Below are positions 59,913 to 64,000 of a stretch of 64,000 bases of DNA, piece after piece (positions within the stretch are counted from its first letter, which is position 1; the number at the start of each line of letters is the position of its first letter). The notes beneath the pieces are model-generated. The model did no database searches and was not told the DNA's origin. It saw only the letters and a list, made by a program, of their open reading frames with translations. The DNA is from Mycobacterium shinjukuense (GTDB lineage Bacteria > Actinomycetota > Actinomycetes > Mycobacteriales > Mycobacteriaceae). Position numbers and translations under genes: made by a program. The stretch covers positions 3,038,001 to 3,102,000 of the forward strand of contig NZ_AP022575.1 of NCBI RefSeq assembly GCF_010730055.1. The letters are read 5' to 3'.

Positions 59913-61030
59913 GACCCCAGCTCGCGCATTCGTGCGGCCACGGTCTCCGGGGTGACGTCGCTGATGAACGCGTCCATCGCCGATTCGGCGGCCGCCAGGT
60001 ATTTCAGCTTAGTGGCGCTGCGCCGGACCGACATCAGCTCGACGTGAAAATAGCCGTCCCGCTGGACATCGGTGTCGCTGAACTGATGCAACGCCGACAT
60101 GTAAGGCAGCGGCGACGAATACATCCGATCAAACCGTCGCAGCATGTCACGATATATCCGGGTGAACCCGTCAAGCTCCGCGTCATCCAGCTCGGTAAGG
60201 TTGCGCACCAACCGGTTTGGGTAGATGTGCACCTCAACCGGCCAGCGCGCGGCGAACGGTACGAATGCGGTGAACAGCTCGCTACGCGCGACGATGCGGC
60301 TGCCGTCAGCGACCTCGCGTTCCAGTAGATCGGCAAACAGGTTGGCGCCGTAATGTTTTCGGTGGTGGCGCGCCTGGCTCAGCATGGCTGCGGTGCGCGG
60401 GGTCAGATAGGGGTAGGCATAGATCTGGCCGTGCGGGTGGGTCAGTGTCACCCCGATCTCCTCGCCGCGGTTCTCGAAGCAGAACACCTGCTCAACCCCG
60501 GGCAGCGCCATCAGTTCGGCGGTGCGGTGCCGCCACGCCTCGACGACCAGCCGGGCGTGCGCCGGGTCCAGGCCCGCGAACGATCCGGTGTGGTCGGCCG
60601 AAAAGCAGATCACCTCGCAGCGGCCGTGCCCCGGCACGGACACGAACCCGTCACCGTCGGGCGCGGCGGCTGGGGCCACGCCGGCCCCGGCCAGGCTGGG
60701 GAAGCGGTTCTCGAAGACGACGACGTCGTAATCGGGGGCGGGCACCTCGCTGGTCAGTCCGGTCGGTCCCGGACACAGCGGGCACAGCTCGGCCGGCGGC
60801 TTGTAGGTGCGGTCCTGGCGCTGAGCGGCGACGATCACCCACTGGCCCGTGGCCCGGTCGTACCGCAGCTGCGACGGGACCGAGTCGCGTTCGGGCAGCG
60901 GGCGACGATCCGGCACCGGCACCGGAACGTGCCCGGGCAACGCGAAGAAAAGCAGGTCACGGCCATCGGCCAGAGTCCACCGCGTCGGCGCCGTCACAGT
61001 GTCGAACACTAATGGACCATCCCGCGACAC
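59909..61030 (-). CDS. galT: Galactose-1-phosphate uridylyltransferase
   Basis: A 373-aa enzyme of the HIT superfamily. The catalytic HxH is in THPHGQIYAYPY. A zinc site begins with CPLCPG, and ENRFPSLAG and YFHVELMSVRR are present. It forms UDP-galactose from Gal-1-P and UDP-glucose. In M. tuberculosis H37Rv the gene is split in two annotated parts (Rv0618/Rv0619, from memory), but here the frame is continuous. It starts at GTG 61030; a GTG at ~60997 is also possible. It is co-transcribed with galK. Confidence 0.93.
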   Translation of the reverse strand: MSRDGPLVFDTVTAPTRWTLADGRDLLFFALPGHVPVPVPDRRPLPERDSVPSQLRYDRATGQWVIVAAQRQDRTYKPPAELCPLCPGPTGLTSEVPAPDYDVVVFENRFPSLAGAGVAPAAAPDGDGFVSVPGHGRCEVICFSADHTGSFAGLDPAHARLVVEAWRHRTAELMALPGVEQVFCFENRGEEIGVTLTHPHGQIYAYPYLTPRTAAMLSQARHHRKHYGANLFADLLEREVADGSRIVARSELFTAFVPFAARWPVEVHIYPNRLVRNLTELDDAELDGFTRIYRDMLRRFDRMYSSPLPYMSALHQFSDTDVQRDGYFHVELMSVRRSATKLKYLAAAESAMDAFISDVTPETVAARMRELGS

Positions 61031-61273
61031 GAGACCTGGCGCACGTCCCCGGATGGTCGTCGGGTACGGCGCGCTTCGGGGCGTTGGACCGACCTTGCCC
61101 TTTAAGTCACTTCGATCGCGTCCGGATGTTGCTGGATGTTCTCGAGGCCTATCCGAGGCCGACCGCTGAGGCCGGGCCTTTTGGCATCATTGGTCACTGA
61201 ATTCACTTGCATAACATTGGTTTTACCCTTGAGCGAAATGGCCTATGTCGGCCAACCGTGATACCATTCGAAC
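61031..61273. other. Intergenic region between galT and 13E12 gene
   Basis: 243 bp between divergent genes. It should hold the promoters of both galT and the 13E12 gene. A short plus-strand frame (61012-61200) encodes GWSSGTARFGALDRP and HFDRVRMLLDVLEAYP, which might be a fragment of a larger gene. I do not recognise it. Confidence 0.5.
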
Positions 61274-62746
61274 ATGCATTCGAGTAGCCGGGAGGAGATC
61301 GTCGAGGTGTTCGACGCCCTCGACGCCGCCCTGGACCGGGCGCTGGAGTTGTCGATCGACGTGTTGACCACCCCCGAATGCCTGACCATGCTGGAACGCT
61401 GCGAAACCCTGCGCCGCCGCCTACCCGCCGTCGAGCACCCCTTCATCAACAAGCTCGCCGACCAGGCCGACGCCAGCGAACTGGGCGGCAAGCTGGCGTT
61501 CGCGCTGGCCGAGCGGCTGCGCATCACCCGCGGCGAAGCAGCCCGGCGCATCGGCGAGGCCGCCGATCTGGGGCCGCGGCGCGCGCTGACCGGAGAGGTG
61601 CTGCCGCCGCTGCTGACGGCCACCGCCGCCGCCCAACGCGCCGGCCAGCTCGGACCCGACCATGTGCGGATCATCCGCGCCTTTCTGCACCAGCTGCCCA
61701 GCGGGGTGGACCTGCCCACCCGGGACAAGGCCGAAGCCGAACTGGCTCAGTTGGGTGGCCGGTTTCGGCCCGACCAGCTGCACAAGCTGGCCGCCAAACT
61801 CGCCGACTGCCTCAACCCCGACGGCAATTTCAGCGACACCGACCGGGCCCGCCGCCGCGGCATCATCCTCGGCAAGCAAGGCGCCGACGGCATGTCGGCG
61901 ATCACCGGCTACCTCACCCCCGAAGCCCGCGCCACCCTCGATGCCGTGCTGGCCAAACTGGGCGCCCCCGGCATGGCCAACCCCGCCGACCCCACCCCCT
62001 GCCTCAGCGGCACCCCGTCACAGGCCGCCATCGACGCCGACACCCGCAGCACCGCCCACAGAAACCACGACGCGCTGCAGGCGGCGCTACGTGCCCTGCT
62101 GTGCTCGGGGGAGCTGGGCCAACACAACGGGCTGCCCGCGGCGATCATCGTGTCCACCAGCCTGGCCGAGTTGGAAGCCCGCGCCGGACACGCGCTCACC
62201 GGTGGGGGCAGCCTGCTGCCGATGAGCGAGGTGATCCGGCTGGCCGCCCACGCCAGCCACTACCTGCGCATCTTCGACCACGGCCGCGAGCTGGCGCTGT
62301 ATCACACCAAGCGGCTGGCCTCCCCGGCCCAGCGAACCGTGTTGTACGCCAAGGACCGCGGCTGCTCCTTTCCCAATTGCGATGTGCCGGGCTATCTCAC
62401 CGAGGTGCACCATGTGACCGATTATTCCCAGTGCCGGAAGACCGACATCAACGACCTCACCCAGGCCTGCGGCCCCCATCACCAGCTGGCCACCAGCGGG
62501 GGCTGGAGAACCCGCAAACGCAAAGACGGCACCACCGAGTGGATTCCGCCGGCCCATCTTGACCATGGACAACCCCGCACCAACAGCTACTTGTCGGGTA
62601 GCCGGGGGGAGTCGCACCCCCCGGCTCCCACAGAACCGTACGTGAACCTCTCGATTCATACGGCTCTTATCACCTTGATCACCAGACGGTGGGGACGCCA
62701 GTTGTCCATGCCCAGTGCGCGAAGAACCGCGGGTATTGCTTGGTGA
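61274..62746 (+). CDS. DUF222/HNH protein (REP13E12 family), intron-interrupted
   Basis: The open frame is 490 aa, but codons after ~62592 come from the group II intron. The genuine part is ~440 aa: an N-terminal DUF222 domain (EIVEVFDALDAALDRALEL to the middle) and an HNH nuclease-like domain with CSFPNCDVPGYLTEVHHV and CGPHHQLATSGGW. REP13E12 proteins occur in several copies in mycobacteria and serve as phage attachment sites in M. tuberculosis (literature). The normal C-terminal end is displaced, leaving a foreign tail (GSRGESHPPAPTEP onward). Nuclease activity is unproven. Confidence 0.85.
   Translation: MHSSSREEIVEVFDALDAALDRALELSIDVLTTPECLTMLERCETLRRRLPAVEHPFINKLADQADASELGGKLAFALAERLRITRGEAARRIGEAADLGPRRALTGEVLPPLLTATAAAQRAGQLGPDHVRIIRAFLHQLPSGVDLPTRDKAEAELAQLGGRFRPDQLHKLAAKLADCLNPDGNFSDTDRARRRGIILGKQGADGMSAITGYLTPEARATLDAVLAKLGAPGMANPADPTPCLSGTPSQAAIDADTRSTAHRNHDALQAALRALLCSGELGQHNGLPAAIIVSTSLAELEARAGHALTGGGSLLPMSEVIRLAAHASHYLRIFDHGRELALYHTKRLASPAQRTVLYAKDRGCSFPNCDVPGYLTEVHHVTDYSQCRKTDINDLTQACGPHHQLATSGGWRTRKRKDGTTEWIPPAHLDHGQPRTNSYLSGSRGESHPPAPTEPYVNLSIHTALITLITRRWGRQLSMPSARRTAGIAW
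62633..62666 (-). ncRNA. Group II intron domain V
   Basis: A 34-nt hairpin. On the minus strand it begins GAGCCGTATG and ends GTACGGTTC, with an internal loop of CGAGAG-like tetraloop form. This is the conserved catalytic core of group II ribozymes. It lies 12 bp after the reverse transcriptase stop codon, the usual place. All paired arms look intact. Confidence 0.9.
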
Positions 62747-63939
62747 CCCGCGACCACGCGTGCTGGAACTCCCCGCGGCTCCGGAACCGGCGATATTTCT
62801 TGCGGACCCAGCGCATCAGGTAGGCGTTGATGCGTGTCAGGAGGGGATACAGCGCCGACCGATAGAAGGCGCCGTAGTAGTTCATCCAGCCGCGCACAAT
62901 CGGGTTGATCGTGCTGGCCAGACCGGCGAAGGTGTGACCGGTGCGGTGGTGCAGTCGCCAAGACCGCACCTCGCGTCCAATCTTTTTCAAGGCGTCCCTG
63001 CTGATCGCGGGCATAAACGAGACGAACATGCTCCCGTTTTTGTTGCGCACCCCGCGCGGGCGGAACGTGAAACCAAGAAACGTGAACGACGTGTGCTCAT
63101 AGTCACCGCGCCGCTTGCCGTCCCTGCAGTACACGATCCGAGTCTTGTCGGGATGCAGCCGCAACCCGACCTCAACCATTCTGTCCTGCAGCGCGGCCAG
63201 CACCCGGCGGGCTTGGCGCTCGCTGACGCAGTGCACGACCGCGTCATCGACATAGCGCTCGAACCGGACGGTCGGAAACTCCCGGACCATCCACATATCG
63301 AACGCGTAGTGCAAGAACAGGTTTGCCAGCACGGGCGAGACCGGCGACCCTTGTGGGGTACCTCGGTCACGCTGCTGCAAGGTGCCGTCGGGCAACACCA
63401 CCGGGGCCTGCAGCCACCGGCGCACATACAGCATCACCCACGGCAAGTCGGTGTTGGCCTGCACCGCCTTGAGCATTAGATCCCACGACACGCTGTCGAA
63501 AAATTTCTCGATGTCCAAATCGATCACCCAGTCGGTTTTCCAGCAGCGCTGCCGGCACGCGCCCACCGCATCCACTGCCGAACGGCCCGGCCGGTAGCCA
63601 TAGGAGTCGTCATGGAAGATCGACTCGACCTTCGGTTTCAACTCCTCGGCCACCACCGTTTGCGCCACCCGGTCAGCGATGGTGGGCACGCCCAGCATCC
63701 TGGTCCCTCCGCCATGCGGCTTGGGTATCCACCGCACGCACCGGAGGCGGAAAGTAACTCCCCGAGGACATCCGATTCCAGACCTTGTACAGATTGTTCT
63801 GCAGGTCGGCCTCGAACGCCTCGATCGTTACTTCGTCCACGCCCGGTGCGCCCTTATTCGCCTTGACCTTCTCCCAGGCCTCCATCACCGCCCACTTCGA
63901 AATCTCGAACGGCTTGCCTGGCGACTTCAACTTGCTCAC
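62679..63939 (-). pseudogene. Group II intron reverse transcriptase, frameshifted
   Basis: An intron-encoded reverse transcriptase/maturase. The start is GTG 63939 with GGGAGGAG upstream: VSKLKSPGKPFEISKWAVM, then KGAPGVD (RT0-1). The frame breaks at ~63729, after PPPVRAV, where two bases appear to be missing before IPKPHGGGTRML. After that the frame is clean: GYRPGRSAVDAV (RT2), FERYVDDAVVH (RT5, catalytic YVDD), and the maturase part (INPIVRGWMNYYG). No HNH endonuclease domain follows. The gene is probably inactive unless the break is a sequencing error or is recoded. Confidence 0.85.
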
Positions 63940-64000
63940 GCAACTCCTCCCGACACCCGAAAGTCTCGGTTGATCGAACGAACACGTCACAGATGACCCG

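Larger units (their letters stand above)
62593..64000 (-). mobile_element. Group II intron, 3' part (continues past window)
   Basis: A group II intron on the minus strand, inserted antisense into the 13E12 gene. The 3' end is near 62593 (sequence ending CCCGAC on the intron strand). Domain VI is a strong hairpin (62594-62632) with a free A in the stem. Domain V is at 62633-62666. The intron-encoded reverse transcriptase lies upstream at 62679-63939. The 5' end, including GUGYG, is beyond position 64000 and was not seen. Confidence 0.88.

Overview
This window is chromosomal DNA from a slow-growing Mycobacterium. The evidence is a high-GC sequence, the hadABC and mmaA1-mmaA4 mycolic-acid genes, a long PE_PGRS gene, a DUF222/HNH protein of the REP13E12 family, and a gene order that (from memory of M. 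tuberculosis) follows the Rv0655 to Rv0618 block in reverse. The species cannot be fixed from sequence alone.

Layout. 34-10485 is conserved core: mkl (MceG-type ATPase), a carotenoid oxygenase and its divergent TetR regulator with a palindromic operator between them, rplJ-rplL with an L10-type leader, then an operon of ROK sugar kinase, a small protein of uncertain function and a very large GH38 alpha-mannosidase. About 10.5-23.1 kb is an inserted accessory island: a scrambled transposase remnant, a 1571-aa PE_PGRS, two paralogous Ser/Thr kinase-NTPase proteins (the second truncated) separated by transposase debris, and a broken alpha/beta-hydrolase gene. 23.1-30.6 kb holds a UbiB/ABC1 kinase, lipG and the four tandem mycolic acid methyltransferase genes. 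mmaA3 is dead twice over: a one-base insertion near its start and an IS3-family element in its middle. The element's own transposase is frameshifted too.

30.7-38.4 kb is housekeeping: rplA, rplK, nusG, secE, tRNA-Trp, hadC-hadB-hadA, rpmG, tRNA-Met, tRNA-Thr, a small VapB-like protein, a glyoxalase-II-like hydrolase, a membrane-anchored protein and echA3. 38.5-48.0 kb carries the overlapping recC-recB-recD operon and a FIST-domain sensor gene. 48.0-58.8 kb is a second accessory region. It holds four toxin-antitoxin-like pairs (PIN/RHH, MazEF-like, HepT/MNT-like, XRE/nucleotidyltransferase), two adjacent membrane proteins with N-terminal zinc ribbons, unrecognised proteins, a radical-SAM activase-like gene and gene fragments. 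The window ends with galT-galK (galT intact as one gene) and a REP13E12 HNH gene interrupted by an antisense group II intron. The intron's reverse transcriptase is frameshifted and its 5' end lies beyond the window.

The strongest biological inference is loss of MmaA3 with MmaA1, MmaA2 and MmaA4 intact, which predicts a strain that makes keto- but not methoxy-mycolates. The least described material is the twin kinase-NTPase locus, the paired zinc-ribbon membrane proteins, and the unrecognised genes at 48.3-49.4 and 50.3-51.3 kb.
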